A stretch of DNA of 41,475 nucleotides from a virus. Shown here piece by piece: positions 8,110 to 15,814 of this stretch. The stretch covers positions 1 through 41,475 of the IMG/VR virus record IMGVR_UViG_3300031276_000007. One strand, 5' to 3'. The translations under genes were made by a program, and so were the position numbers. The notes beneath the pieces are model-generated. The model was given only the letters and a program-made list of their open reading frames with translations, was not told where the DNA came from and did not search any database. The first letter of the stretch is position 1. Each line of letters begins with the position of its first letter.

Positions 8110-8135
8110 TTATACCTCTTTTTTAATTAACTATC

Positions 8136-8170
8136 TTATAATAACGAATAAATGTCAACCGTTATTATAA
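8136..8170. repeat. AT-rich 11-bp inverted repeat
   Basis: TTATAATAACG (8136-8146) and CGTTATTATAA (8160-8170) are perfect inverted repeats around a 13-base loop that holds the stop codon of the small membrane-protein gene. There is no T-tract on either side, so it is unlikely to be an intrinsic terminator. It may be an operator-like or RNA-processing site. Confidence 0.45.
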
Positions 8171-8313
8171 TAATACTTGAACATGTAATAAATGACATAG
8201 AACCACCCGCAAATACCATGAATAATACACCACAAAATGCTATGATTAACACCCCAACTTAAAACTATTGCAATTATAGTCCCCATTGATATAGATTCTG
8301 CCTCTTTACTCAT
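8155..8313 (-). CDS. Small membrane protein (52 aa)
   Basis: A 52-residue frame whose ATG overlaps the upstream stop (TTATGAG). After a short acidic N-terminus it has two hydrophobic stretches (about residues 10-30 and 33-46) rich in aromatic residues, so probably two TM helices. It is the second of three consecutive tiny membrane-protein genes. The function is unknown. Confidence 0.55.
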   Translation of the reverse strand: MSKEAESISMGTIIAIVLSWGVNHSILWCIIHGICGWFYVIYYMFKYYYNNG

Positions 8314-8480
8314 AATCTATTCCACATCAAATATATCAATAAAAGAGAAAATACAATCCAAAACCCTTTCTCATGACCCAAATCAATTCCATTATCTCTT
8401 TTTCTATTATGGAAATCATTTGTTAAAAATATGAAACAAATCATACATACGGTGATGCCTACCTTAATTAAGAAGTTCAT
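8310..8480 (-). CDS. Small membrane protein (56 aa)
   Basis: A 56-residue frame with an N-terminal TM helix (about 2-20), a charged loop (HNRKRDNGIDLGHEKG) and a C-terminal TM helix (about 40-54). Its ATG overlaps the stop of the upstream gene (ATGA), and its stop overlaps the next start, typical of translational coupling in this operon. The function is unknown. Confidence 0.55.
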   Translation of the reverse strand: MNFLIKVGITVCMICFIFLTNDFHNRKRDNGIDLGHEKGFWIVFSLLLIYLMWNRL

Positions 8481-8719
8481 TTTTTCTCCTTTAAATGATC
8501 ACGTAAATGCCTTTCTACTGATAATAACCTACTTTGAAGTTCTAGCGGATGAATTAATTTTCTTTTTATTATTTTATCATACTTAGTATTTAACTTCTTT
8601 AATTGTTCGACTTCATTATATTTTAAATAATCCAAGTATAAAAAAGATATCAAAAGTAAGGCTGAAATAAAAGCCATTATCTTTTGCATCCTCCAGAGTA
8701 TTTTAGCCGATTGTATCAT
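8477..8719 (-). CDS. Single-TM protein with coiled-coil tail
   Basis: An 80-residue protein with a TM helix at about 12-32 followed by a Lys/Leu-rich coiled coil. It overlaps the neighbouring genes by one base upstream and four bases downstream. This layout resembles phage spanin/Rz-like or holin-accessory proteins, but it lies in the early operon far from the lysis genes. No function is assigned. Confidence 0.5.
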   Translation of the reverse strand: MIQSAKILWRMQKIMAFISALLLISFLYLDYLKYNEVEQLKKLNTKYDKIIKRKLIHPLELQSRLLSVERHLRDHLKEKK

Positions 8720-8916
8720 TATCTATCCTCCAATGAAGCACGTACTCCGGCGCAATAAATTGTAATATCTTTGAGACCTAAAATTCCACATAAAGCAACA
8801 TCATCTGCACTTTCATAACGAACATTCGTTTGCATTTCATTCAATGTGTTTTCACATTGTTTTTGTATCTCATGTAATATTTTATCAAATTGTTTATTAT
8901 CCACTAACGACCTCAC
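8719..8916 (-). CDS. Hypothetical small protein (65 aa)
   Basis: A 65-residue soluble protein: helical N-terminal half, then a DDVALCGILGLKDITIYCAG-type segment with two Cys. It overlaps the Rad50-like C-terminal gene by 20 bases. The family is not recognised. Confidence 0.5.
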   Translation of the reverse strand: MRSLVDNKQFDKILHEIQKQCENTLNEMQTNVRYESADDVALCGILGLKDITIYCAGVRASLEDR

Positions 8917-9502
8917 TCACTCTGTATCCATTTACTTTATGCTGAGATACCATAAAAGATTTATCGGCAATCTCAGCAATCTCAGGTCTATGTGTTACGA
9001 TTAAAAATTGTATCCCCAATTGTTCAGATAATTCTTTTAAGATCTCTGCTCCTGCCTGTTGAAGAGTATTATCGAAAAAATGAAATGGCTCATCTAAACA
9101 TATTGTTGGCCTTGTCTTACCAAGTGCCCAAACAGATACTCTGAGGGCCATAGCAGCAATATCTACAGCACCGCCACCATCTGCATCAATAGGATTAATT
9201 TCTTCCCCTTCAACCTTAAAAACAAGCCTAGCTTCAGTTTTTCCTCTCTTAATCTCAAATTCAATATCAAATTCAAATTCTCCTGGGAAAATAGCATCCA
9301 GAGATAACTGAACAATATCTTTAATATGAAATCTTAGTTGAACTTGCGTATCTTGAGCTACTTTCTGGAGAAAAACCTGTGCTGTCTCAAGATCAATCTT
9401 ATACTGTTCTAAATAAGTTTTTTCTTCAGTTGATTTTTTAAGTTTTTCATTAAGGAGATTACGTTTTCCTTTTGCTTGCTCAATAATATTTTTATAGTTC
9501 AT
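8897..9502 (-). CDS. Rad50/SbcC-like ATPase, C-terminal half
   Basis: A 201-residue protein. Residues 1-55 form a coiled coil. The ABC-ATPase signature is DGGGAVDI (108-115), Walker B is TICLDEPF (133-140), and the switch His lies in IVTHRPE (168-174). There is no Walker A. That element sits in the gene at 11169-12251, so the two products must associate to form a working ATPase head. In T4 gp46 and SbcC both halves are one chain joined by a long coiled coil. An SbcD-like nuclease and three small genes lie between the halves. The predicted job is DNA-end processing during recombination-dependent replication. Confidence 0.85.
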   Translation of the reverse strand: MNYKNIIEQAKGKRNLLNEKLKKSTEEKTYLEQYKIDLETAQVFLQKVAQDTQVQLRFHIKDIVQLSLDAIFPGEFEFDIEFEIKRGKTEARLVFKVEGEEINPIDADGGGAVDIAAMALRVSVWALGKTRPTICLDEPFHFFDNTLQQAGAEILKELSEQLGIQFLIVTHRPEIAEIADKSFMVSQHKVNGYRVSEVVSG

Positions 9503-9789
9503 TGTCCTAATGCTCCTGGAATTTCAATGGAATTACCTATATATTTATCTAATTTTTTAGAGTATTTAATAATTTGATAATAATCACCACCTGAACACTG
9601 GTATCTTTTTATTTTATTAACTATAGGTATATCAGTTATTGCATTAACTATAGATATATCAGTTATTCCCATTTTAATATAATCACTCTGACTGAGTGTA
9701 GATGTATATGAATAAAAATCTATAGACCAGCAATCATTAGGGTTATCCCTCACTAAAACTTTATCAAACGGTTTTAATTTATTCTCCAT
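9499..9789 (-). CDS. Paralogous small protein A (expanded by tandem repeat)
   Basis: A 96-residue protein. It shares KPF-x-KVLVR, W-x-IDxYS and a C-terminal YxxxLDxYIG...I-x-GAL with the neighbouring gene at 9779-10027, so the pair arose by duplication. It belongs to a widespread phage/prophage family with the pattern FDKVLVRD...W..D.FS...C.GG....I.Y. This copy carries an in-frame nine-residue tandem duplication (ITDIS/PIVN). Function unknown. Confidence 0.55.
   Translation of the reverse strand: MENKLKPFDKVLVRDNPNDCWSIDFYSYTSTLSQSDYIKMGITDISIVNAITDIPIVNKIKRYQCSGGDYYQIIKYSKKLDKYIGNSIEIPGALGQ
9616..9669. repeat. 27-bp tandem direct repeat, two copies
   Basis: Units 9616-9642 and 9643-9669 are identical at 25 of 27 positions and encode nine residues each in frame within the small paralogue. 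It looks like a recent replication-slippage duplication. Confidence 0.8.
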
Positions 9790-10027
9790 GATTTTCCTCC
9801 TTCAAAGCTCCTTTAATATCATCTGAAGTGCCTATATATATATCTAATTCCTCTTTATATATAATAATCTGGGACCAATTACCACCGATACAAACATGTT
9901 TAGTTAAAAAATTTAACCCCATAATACAAGTACATGAATAAAGATCTATGTTCCAACATTCATCATCGGTATTTCTTACTAAGACCTTACAAAATGGTTT
10001 AACTTCATTTTTCATAATCTGCTCCAA
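9779..10027 (-). CDS. Paralogous small protein B
   Basis: An 82-residue protein related to the next gene downstream (shared KPFxKVLVR, CWxIDxYS, CxGG and LDxYIG blocks), without the internal repeat. An ATG five codons in (MKNEVKPF) may be the true start. It sits between the coiled-coil gene and its paralogue, inside the split Rad50 locus. It is of the same unidentified family as its neighbour. Confidence 0.55.
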   Translation of the reverse strand: MEQIMKNEVKPFCKVLVRNTDDECWNIDLYSCTCIMGLNFLTKHVCIGGNWSQIIIYKEELDIYIGTSDDIKGALKEENHGE

Positions 10028-10254
10028 TCAACAACAGAGTTTAGTTCAGTTAATAAAGCTTCTTTTTTTTCTTTATCGGAATTAACTATTGAATCTATTT
10101 CTTTTATTTTTGCCTGGGCCTGTTCAATAGTGTCGAAACCGTATTGAGTTTTAAGAGTTGTGAATAACTGTTCTTTAACTCCTTCTGCCCGATTAAGTTT
10201 TATTTTTGAATCTTCGATACTTGCTTTTAGTGTATTAAAATCTTGAATATCCAT
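10012..10254 (-). CDS. Coiled-coil protein (80 aa) in the split Rad50 locus
   Basis: An 80-residue, highly helical protein (heptads through about 5-70). It lies between the SbcD-like nuclease and the Rad50 C-terminal half. One idea is that it supplies part of the returning coiled coil missing from the two short ATPase halves. That is inference from position and composition only. Confidence 0.5.
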   Translation of the reverse strand: MDIQDFNTLKASIEDSKIKLNRAEGVKEQLFTTLKTQYGFDTIEQAQAKIKEIDSIVNSDKEKKEALLTELNSVVDWSRL

Positions 10255-10305
10255 GTCCTCTCCTTTTAAATATGTTCTAAGTTAAAAATTTTTATAAATA
10301 TCATA

Positions 10306-11166
10306 TTACACTCCTAAAAGATCATGTATTATGTCTGTTGTGCCTTGATTAAAATCTTGTTCTGATAAAATATTCATAACATTTTCTTTATAATCGAGAC
10401 TTAAAGACCCGTTACCTTTTATTGCTTCTGCTATTGCAGACACTCTCGACTTTCTTTCTTTTTCTTCTACCACATAAGAATCATTGACCATCTCAATATC
10501 ATCGGGTACATAAATAGATTTAATTATATTAAGTTCAGTATCAATAAACCAAATTTTTGGACAATAATCCTTGAAATCTGATGCTTGTCTATTAAGACAT
10601 CCTGGTACGACTACATGTCTTCCGTTATTTTCATAATGGAAACCATGATGTTGATCTCCGGCGAATATCCATTTAGCATCTGGGAACTCATTTAGGACTT
10701 GTTGTGCAGTACTAGCATACACATTTGGTGGAATATTTTTTTCAAATATAAGTCTGTGCATAAAATAAAGTCCAGTATCTTCACCTATAAATTCTGTCCC
10801 CCAATGTGCATATTTACCCAATGTAGATAAATCTTTTATGTTAGAATTACCAACCATTGACCACAATACTCCGAAACTTGATATATTTCTATTCTCCCAT
10901 TTATGATGAGGGAGATCGTGTTGTCCAGCTAAAATGTGAACGGTTATAGATCTAAATGATTCAAGGAACATATTCTTAATTTTATCTGGGACTTGAGAAT
11001 TATGAAAAATATCTCCAACAAGAACAACTGGTACATCATAATTGTCAAGTACTGCCCTAGCAACAAAATCCAAATGTTTTTTCTGTGTCCCGATCCAATC
11101 TTCATCTGTTCTACAACGTGGTTTGTCTTGTCTTAAATGTGTATCACCTGTTAATATGAATCTCAT
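10306..11166 (-). CDS. SbcD/Mre11-like metallophosphoesterase nuclease
   Basis: A 286-residue protein. The ATG at 11166 is chosen because AAGGAGTGG precedes it and it opens directly on motif I; the frame extends 45 codons further upstream but into the previous gene. Metal-binding motifs: GDTH (7-10), VGDIFHN, AGQHD (Gln in place of the usual Asn of GNHD) and GDQHHGFH. The family (Mre11, SbcD, T4 gp47) pairs with Rad50/SbcC/gp46 as an ATP-regulated nuclease that processes DNA ends and hairpins. It lies two bases after the gene for the Walker A half of the Rad50-like partner. Confidence 0.85.
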   Translation of the reverse strand: MRFILTGDTHLRQDKPRCRTDEDWIGTQKKHLDFVARAVLDNYDVPVVLVGDIFHNSQVPDKIKNMFLESFRSITVHILAGQHDLPHHKWENRNISSFGVLWSMVGNSNIKDLSTLGKYAHWGTEFIGEDTGLYFMHRLIFEKNIPPNVYASTAQQVLNEFPDAKWIFAGDQHHGFHYENNGRHVVVPGCLNRQASDFKDYCPKIWFIDTELNIIKSIYVPDDIEMVNDSYVVEEKERKSRVSAIAEAIKGNGSLSLDYKENVMNILSEQDFNQGTTDIIHDLLGV

Positions 11167-11168
11167 AA

Positions 11169-12251
11169 TTACCACTCCTTCCCACATGTCGGACATGTAT
11201 CTGGCATCTGTTCTTCTAATTGTTTTTTGATTAAAATGCTTTGTTTTATAATACTTTGTTGCGATTCTATACTGCTTATTAATGTGACTAATCTTCCACA
11301 ATAATCTGCACTTTTAGACAATTGTTCCTCGAATTTTTCTATCTCTAATATTTTAGAAGAATAAATATTCAATGTATTTAAATCAAGAAGTTTTGACCTA
11401 TTTTTAATAGCGGTGTTTAAATTCGATAAAATATTTTCTAAATCAGTTTTTTGTTTAATCAAAGAAGTAGAATCTATTTCTTCTATATCTTTGATTATTT
11501 TAGTTACATAATCTAGATTTTTAGGAAAACGATTAATTAATTCTTCCACATTTTGTATATCAACTAAAAGTTTTGATATATTACTTATTGTTGTCATGGA
11601 TTTTTCAATAAGCAAATCTCTTCTTACAATAAGTTCATTTAATGCTTCTGCCTTATCTATCCAATCAAGAGTTCCTAATTCAACAACAAGTCTTCCTATT
11701 TCTTCACTAGTATCAGAATATTTTCTGTTGGTCTTTATTCTCTTATCTTCAGCTTTAGAAAGAACTTCATCAATCAGTTCTAATTTAATCGCTTTATTAA
11801 GAAAACGAGCGATTTCTATATTGCTATCAGAGATCATAAATGGTTTATCAAATTGTTTTTGTATATTGACATCATCCATATTAATAATTTCAGTTATTCT
11901 GTCTGGAACGTCTTTATTGACCGCATCAAAATCTTCTATTGTTTTTCCGTCCATAAGAATATCATAACCATTACGATTATTCGTTTTGATTCTTTTTACT
12001 TCTTTACCTTCAGTGAATACTATAGAACAATAATGTTCTGTGATTGGTGCGTTTTTCTTTTTTTCATCTCTATCCCAAAAACTGACGAAAGCGTTTTTAC
12101 TCGGACGATTATCTTTAACGAATCTTAAACCTCTCATTATAGAGGTCTTACCACTTCTACTTCTCCCGATAAGAACATTTAAACCAGGACATAATTCTAT
12201 TTTTGTCTTTTTATGACTTTGAAAATTAAAGAGTTCTATCGATTTGATCAT
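11169..12251 (-). CDS. Rad50/SbcC-like ATPase, N-terminal half ending at zinc hook
   Basis: A 360-residue protein. Walker A is GRSRSGKTS (29-37). Residues about 150-345 are coiled coil. The chain ends almost immediately after a zinc hook, Cys353-Pro-Thr-Cys356 in DTCPTCGKEW. In Rad50 proteins the hook is the midpoint of a hairpin-like coiled coil. Here the polypeptide stops there, and the returning half is encoded separately at 8897-9502. The coils are far shorter than in SbcC. Start: an ATG near the upstream gene. The partner nuclease follows immediately. Confidence 0.85.
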   Translation of the reverse strand: MIKSIELFNFQSHKKTKIELCPGLNVLIGRSRSGKTSIMRGLRFVKDNRPSKNAFVSFWDRDEKKKNAPITEHYCSIVFTEGKEVKRIKTNNRNGYDILMDGKTIEDFDAVNKDVPDRITEIINMDDVNIQKQFDKPFMISDSNIEIARFLNKAIKLELIDEVLSKAEDKRIKTNRKYSDTSEEIGRLVVELGTLDWIDKAEALNELIVRRDLLIEKSMTTISNISKLLVDIQNVEELINRFPKNLDYVTKIIKDIEEIDSTSLIKQKTDLENILSNLNTAIKNRSKLLDLNTLNIYSSKILEIEKFEEQLSKSADYCGRLVTLISSIESQQSIIKQSILIKKQLEEQMPDTCPTCGKEW

Positions 12252-12275
12252 CTTCTACCTCATAATTGCATTATC

Positions 12276-12713
12276 TTAAACATTTTTCTCTACATACTTT
12301 CCAACATTAAATGCTTCCTTTTTTAATTTCTCATTGCTTTCAGAAGCATTATGAACAACTGCCTCCATGCTTTGCACTTTATTTATTTCCATCATTTTTT
12401 GAACATGAATATTATCTTTTACTATATTTAAATAAAGCTCATTTTCAATCAATATCTTTCTCAATTTATTGTTTGTCTTATCATCAACCTTTCTCAATTT
12501 ATTCTCAAGTTCATATATTTCGTAACGTAATTCATCTTTTTCGGTTTTATGAGCTTTTCGCATTAATTTTTCTCTATACTTGAATGCATCTTTTAAACGT
12601 TGTTTATCGTATTCGCATTCATCACGGACCCTTTTCTCTGTTTTTAACTTAGCATCTGCGATGGCTTTCTTTTGTTGTTTATCCATAAATAATTTAAAAA
12701 AATTAATTGACAT
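12276..12713 (-). CDS. Coiled-coil hypothetical protein
   Basis: A 145-residue, strongly charged helical protein (Lys/Glu-rich heptads over about 10-130). Its ATG overlaps the stop of a small interrupted gene (ATATGATATG). No recognisable domain. It is the first gene of the recombination block and may be structural or regulatory. Confidence 0.5.
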   Translation of the reverse strand: MSINFFKLFMDKQQKKAIADAKLKTEKRVRDECEYDKQRLKDAFKYREKLMRKAHKTEKDELRYEIYELENKLRKVDDKTNNKLRKILIENELYLNIVKDNIHVQKMMEINKVQSMEAVVHNASESNEKLKKEAFNVGKYVEKNV

Positions 12714-12714
12714 A

Positions 12715-12843
12715 TCATATCTCCCAGTTACCGTTATTCCATATTCTAACTATAGAGTTACATTATTTACATATAATCTCTCTGTCAGTTAAAACATTTT
12801 CGTTATAAATTTTCTTTTTAGATTCAAAGTATTTTATCAACAT
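12715..12843 (-). pseudogene. Small zinc-knuckle gene interrupted by in-frame TAA
   Basis: From an ATG at 12843 (AAGGAAAATT before it) the frame reads 26 codons to REIICK, then TAA at 12765-12763, then continues CNSIVRIWNNGNWEI to a TGA that overlaps the next start. The flanks of the stop, CK-stop-C...SI...W..G.W.I, match the end of the gene at 13225-13482 (CKDC..SI...W..G.W.I). The stop therefore replaces one residue of a Cys-x-x-Cys. No start codon exists for the second part. It is either a nonsense-mutated paralogue or read through. Confidence 0.55.
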
Positions 12844-13213
12844 AATTTTCCTTATACTCCTTCCCACTTATAATATTTGGTGTCTCAGGATCATATTCTT
12901 TCATTAAACTTTCGATTGCTTCTTTTTTAGTTTTATAGTCATTACTCATTTGATAGATCGCTGAATACCAAAAAATATTTACTCTTTCTACTACAATCTT
13001 TTTAAATACATCGATTGTCATTCCAACAAAAACTCTATCATCATCATCTATTTCAATAGACTCTGTTTCACAATCTTTATCCCAATGGACATGATACATT
13101 GTACCGTCACAAAGAGTACAATTAACTGCAAAAGGTGTTACCCCAATACGGCTATTTATAATTAATTCATCTTTACCACAGTCTTCACATTTATAAATCA
13201 TTACTGTATACAT
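12824..13213 (-). CDS. Zinc-ribbon hypothetical protein
   Basis: A 129-residue protein. The ATG at 13213 is chosen for the GGAGGAGTT directly upstream; the frame extends eight codons further. CEDC at about 8-11 and CTLC at about 31-34 form a zinc ribbon with a MYHVHW strand after it. A helical C-terminal half follows. This ribbon layout (Y-x-C-x-x-C...NSR.GVTPF...C..C) is common in small phage proteins of unknown role. It overlaps the interrupted zinc-knuckle gene downstream. Confidence 0.6.
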   Translation of the reverse strand: MYTVMIYKCEDCGKDELIINSRIGVTPFAVNCTLCDGTMYHVHWDKDCETESIEIDDDDRVFVGMTIDVFKKIVVERVNIFWYSAIYQMSNDYKTKKEAIESLMKEYDPETPNIISGKEYKENYVDKIL

Positions 13214-13224
13214 AACTCCTCCTA

Positions 13225-13482
13225 TCATATCAACCAACTTCCATGAGACCAGTATCCAATAATTGACTCACAATCTTTACAAACAACTTCTTTTTCTACT
13301 ATAACTGTTTCATCATAAAAGTTATTATTTTCAATAATGACATCTCATTTTTTAAAATTTTTGGGAGTTTTTACAACAGGTTTAACACAAACATATTTCT
13401 GAAGATGTGTGCCACATTGAGGGCACCAATTCTTTCCACCACCTAAAAACTCCATTTCTGTTTTACAATTTGGACATTTCAT
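13225..13482 (-). pseudogene. Zinc-ribbon gene interrupted by in-frame TGA (45 + 39 codons)
   Basis: From the ATG at 13482, 45 codons encode a zinc ribbon (MKCPNC...NWCPQCG). A TGA at 13347-13345 follows, then the same frame stays open for 39 more codons to CKDCESIIGYWSHGSWLI and a TGA at 13225. The second part has no ATG, GTG or TTG in frame, so it could only be made by readthrough. The stop follows an A6 run, but an indel there would not join the two parts. The 45-residue ribbon alone could be functional. A shorter paralogue with a TAA in its Cys-x-x-Cys lies at 12715-12843. Confidence 0.6.
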
Positions 13483-14786
13483 TTATATTTATTCCTTAAA
13501 AATAAAGCTAACCCAATACCAACTGGACTAATCACATCTACAAATATAGCAGGAAATAAACTCATAATGAATTGAATCTTATCTGTTCCTATTTTAAAAA
13601 TACTCGATAGCCACCCATAAAAATTAGGGATTGTCTTTTCGGTAGATACGCCTACCAAAATAGAGCCAGATTCTTGACCTTTTTTAATTAATATCTTCTC
13701 TTCTCTTCGTATTTGATTAAGTCTATTCCCTATGTGTTTAATATTTTTATTAGCAAGATAAAGACGATACTGAGTATTTTTCCAGATACTACTTTTCTCC
13801 TCTAAATCTTTAACCTTAGTCATACCTGATAATATTTGAGAAAAATTATTGGCCTGTTTCCTATATCCAGTTAGTCTGGTCCTTAAATCAGATTTTTCTT
13901 CTTTAAGTAATATATAATTAGCATTACTACTGCTATCACCTTTCTTTGTCTCTATCCGTAAATTGGCCACATATTTATTGTATTGTCCAGCAACTGTACT
14001 CATAATTGAAAAAAGAGATACAATTATAAATAATATCAAAAAACCTACAGACATAACTATCTTGGCTATTCTTGATTCAGTCACCTGACCAGACATCAAA
14101 AGAATAATAGTCTCGAACGCTGCAATTGCAAATCCAACCATTATTGTTGACAATAACAATGCAAATGCCCAAGGTAAGAACTCAAACAACCAAACAGTCG
14201 TATAATAAACACTTATAACTGCAGCACCACTTCCGATTACACCCATCATAAATTGAACGATATAAACAGGCATTCCATATATTTTAGAGTTAGCCTTGGC
14301 TAACTTTTTCTTTTTATTAGGTTTTTTCTCAAATTTTAATTTTTGGAACCATTTTTTTACATCTTTAATATCCTTGCGTTTTCGCTCAATTGCTGTATAG
14401 GTGGTTGTATGTTTATTGCTGGCATGATCCATGACAATAGCGACATCTTTCTCTTCAATTATTCCAACAGGAATGCTCGGTTCGTCAGTTACCGAATGCT
14501 CTAGTTCTTTAGGCTCATCTATAATGACATCTTCTTTAAGATCTACATAAGAGGGTTCTTTATCTGGGATAAAAATAGAACGTATTTGTTTCTCGTCTTT
14601 AATAGGGAATCGATACCAATCACCTATGGCCTCTAAGTAACCATCTTCTTTCAAAGCCTCCATATATTTACCAGTTTGTTCAGCACTAAAATTTAGCTTA
14701 TCACACATCTCTTGCAATGTAGGAAATCTTCCTCTCTCCCTCATTGTCTGATTAATAGTCTTTTTTATTGCATGTTTATCATCCAT
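13479..14786 (-). CDS. Multi-pass membrane protein with N-terminal winged helix
   Basis: A 435-residue protein. Residues 1-65 look like a LexA-type winged helix (TPxLQEMCDKLNFS..TGKYMEAL..DGYL). An acidic linker and a strongly basic stretch (KKPNKKKKLAK, about 155-165) lead to three or four TM helices at about 175-260. A coiled-coil loop (about 285-375) and a final TM helix (about 405-430) follow. A DNA-binding head tethered to the membrane is unusual for a phage. Possible roles are anchoring phage DNA to the membrane, or sensing. It overlaps both neighbours by single codons. Confidence 0.6.
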   Translation of the reverse strand: MDDKHAIKKTINQTMRERGRFPTLQEMCDKLNFSAEQTGKYMEALKEDGYLEAIGDWYRFPIKDEKQIRSIFIPDKEPSYVDLKEDVIIDEPKELEHSVTDEPSIPVGIIEEKDVAIVMDHASNKHTTTYTAIERKRKDIKDVKKWFQKLKFEKKPNKKKKLAKANSKIYGMPVYIVQFMMGVIGSGAAVISVYYTTVWLFEFLPWAFALLLSTIMVGFAIAAFETIILLMSGQVTESRIAKIVMSVGFLILFIIVSLFSIMSTVAGQYNKYVANLRIETKKGDSSSNANYILLKEEKSDLRTRLTGYRKQANNFSQILSGMTKVKDLEEKSSIWKNTQYRLYLANKNIKHIGNRLNQIRREEKILIKKGQESGSILVGVSTEKTIPNFYGWLSSIFKIGTDKIQFIMSLFPAIFVDVISPVGIGLALFLRNKYK

Positions 14787-15205
14787 TATCTATAATCCCT
14801 AGTTTTTTTATAAACCATCAACCATTCACTGTACGTTCTAAGCATATCATCAAAATAACGTGCTTTTGCTTTCATCTTATCTACTTCATAAAGTATGTCA
14901 CATGTTAACATTTTAACATAATTAGTCCTTTCTGACCTGGTAATATCTTTATCTTTCATAATTTGTGGAGTTAATGCAATTGTTTCACTAAGTCTTGCTT
15001 TGCTATACTCCTGTTCTTTTGCTATCGCAATTTCACTCGCCCAAAGTTTCAACTTAGGTAGAATACTTATGTTTATCATGAGTTTATACATTTCACCATC
15101 TACATCTACTGTTCCAGGGGTAATTGTATCTGGGCTTTGCACTTCCCTAAGGTCATTCTCTGCAGCACTAATCTTCACTACAACATCATTTAATTTATCA
15201 TCCAT
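14786..15205 (-). CDS. Hypothetical helical protein
   Basis: A 139-residue, mainly helical protein with no motif I recognise. It overlaps the NinG-like gene upstream by 16 bases and the membrane protein downstream by one base. Co-transcription suggests a recombination- or replication-related role, but nothing in the sequence proves it. Confidence 0.5.
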   Translation of the reverse strand: MDDKLNDVVVKISAAENDLREVQSPDTITPGTVDVDGEMYKLMINISILPKLKLWASEIAIAKEQEYSKARLSETIALTPQIMKDKDITRSERTNYVKMLTCDILYEVDKMKAKARYFDDMLRTYSEWLMVYKKTRDYR

Positions 15206-15606
15206 CCGAATCCCATCTCTTTTATTTTTTTAGAATAACAATCTACTATTTCTTTATAATTATAACTAAGCATTTTTTTATATTTATATTTTAACCGTTT
15301 AAGTTCTTCAACTTCTCTAGAACTATATTTCTGAAGCATATACTTCTCATAACCTTCAGAATTACCACCTTTATATTGATTACAACTCCGACACTGAATA
15401 TGGACCAATTCTTCAATAAACAAAATAGAATTTGTTCTCCCAGGAATAAAATGTCCGGCATCAAATTCAGAGAATGGAAACAACCTTCGGCACGAACAAC
15501 AAATACCTTGTTCATAACTTCCAGTTGTTTCCATACACTCCTTAAGCCTTTTATATAAAGAGAACCGTTCCCAAGCAAGTTTAGCTATCCCAGTAGATTT
15601 TCTCAC
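15190..15606 (-). CDS. ninG: NinG/Rap-like recombination nuclease
   Basis: A 138-residue protein. The core reads CCSCRRLFPFSEFDAGHFIPG (Cys pair, then Asp-Ala-Gly-His), then HIQCRSCNQYKGGN (second Cys pair and Asn). This is the zinc-bound HNH-like pattern of lambda NinG (Rap), a structure-specific endonuclease that promotes RecA-dependent recombination and cuts branched DNA. Its ATG overlaps the stop of the small HTH gene. The length is shorter than lambda NinG (about 200 residues), mostly at the C-terminus. Confidence 0.75.
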   Translation of the reverse strand: MRKSTGIAKLAWERFSLYKRLKECMETTGSYEQGICCSCRRLFPFSEFDAGHFIPGRTNSILFIEELVHIQCRSCNQYKGGNSEGYEKYMLQKYSSREVEELKRLKYKYKKMLSYNYKEIVDCYSKKIKEMGFGWMIN

Positions 15607-15812
15607 TGATTTCTTAACTGACCTCTAATAATTAAGTTAAGTTTATCTACATTAACATACCATCTACCACCGACTTTCATCCCAATATGATATTTCCTGC
15701 ACCACTCGATAATTGTTGGCTTAGAAAAACTAGTTGCTTTAGCAGCTTGAGGAGCAGTGATACACTCCTCAAGTTCAAATAAAGCATCTTCTATATGACT
15801 TATATCTGCCAT
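15603..15812 (-). CDS. Excisionase/MerR-type helix-turn-helix protein
   Basis: A 69-residue protein. An ITAPQAAKATSFSKPTIIEWCRKY helix-turn-helix followed by a wing (GGRWYVNVDKL) matches the small 'excisionase-type' DNA-binding domain family. It lies three bases after the SSB gene and overlaps the NinG-like gene. It could regulate the early operon or assist DNA packaging or recombination. No integrase is visible in the window, so a true excisionase role is not implied. Confidence 0.65.
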   Translation of the reverse strand: MADISHIEDALFELEECITAPQAAKATSFSKPTIIEWCRKYHIGMKVGGRWYVNVDKLNLIIRGQLRNQ

Positions 15813-15814
15813 CT

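Noticed and set aside
12715-13482. Alternative genetic code (TGA or TAA as sense)
   Set aside because: Most genes in the window end in TAA or TGA with the next gene starting there, so both act as stops; only the two small zinc genes are interrupted.
12715-13482. A suppressor tRNA decoding TGA or TAA in the cluster
   Set aside because: The readable anticodons are GCT, TGA, TCC, CAT and probably GTC. None pairs with UGA or UAA codons; the three oversized tRNA-like genes remain unresolved.
15603-15812. Lysogeny module based on the excisionase-like HTH
   Set aside because: No integrase, repressor or attachment site was seen; such HTH proteins are common in lytic phages.
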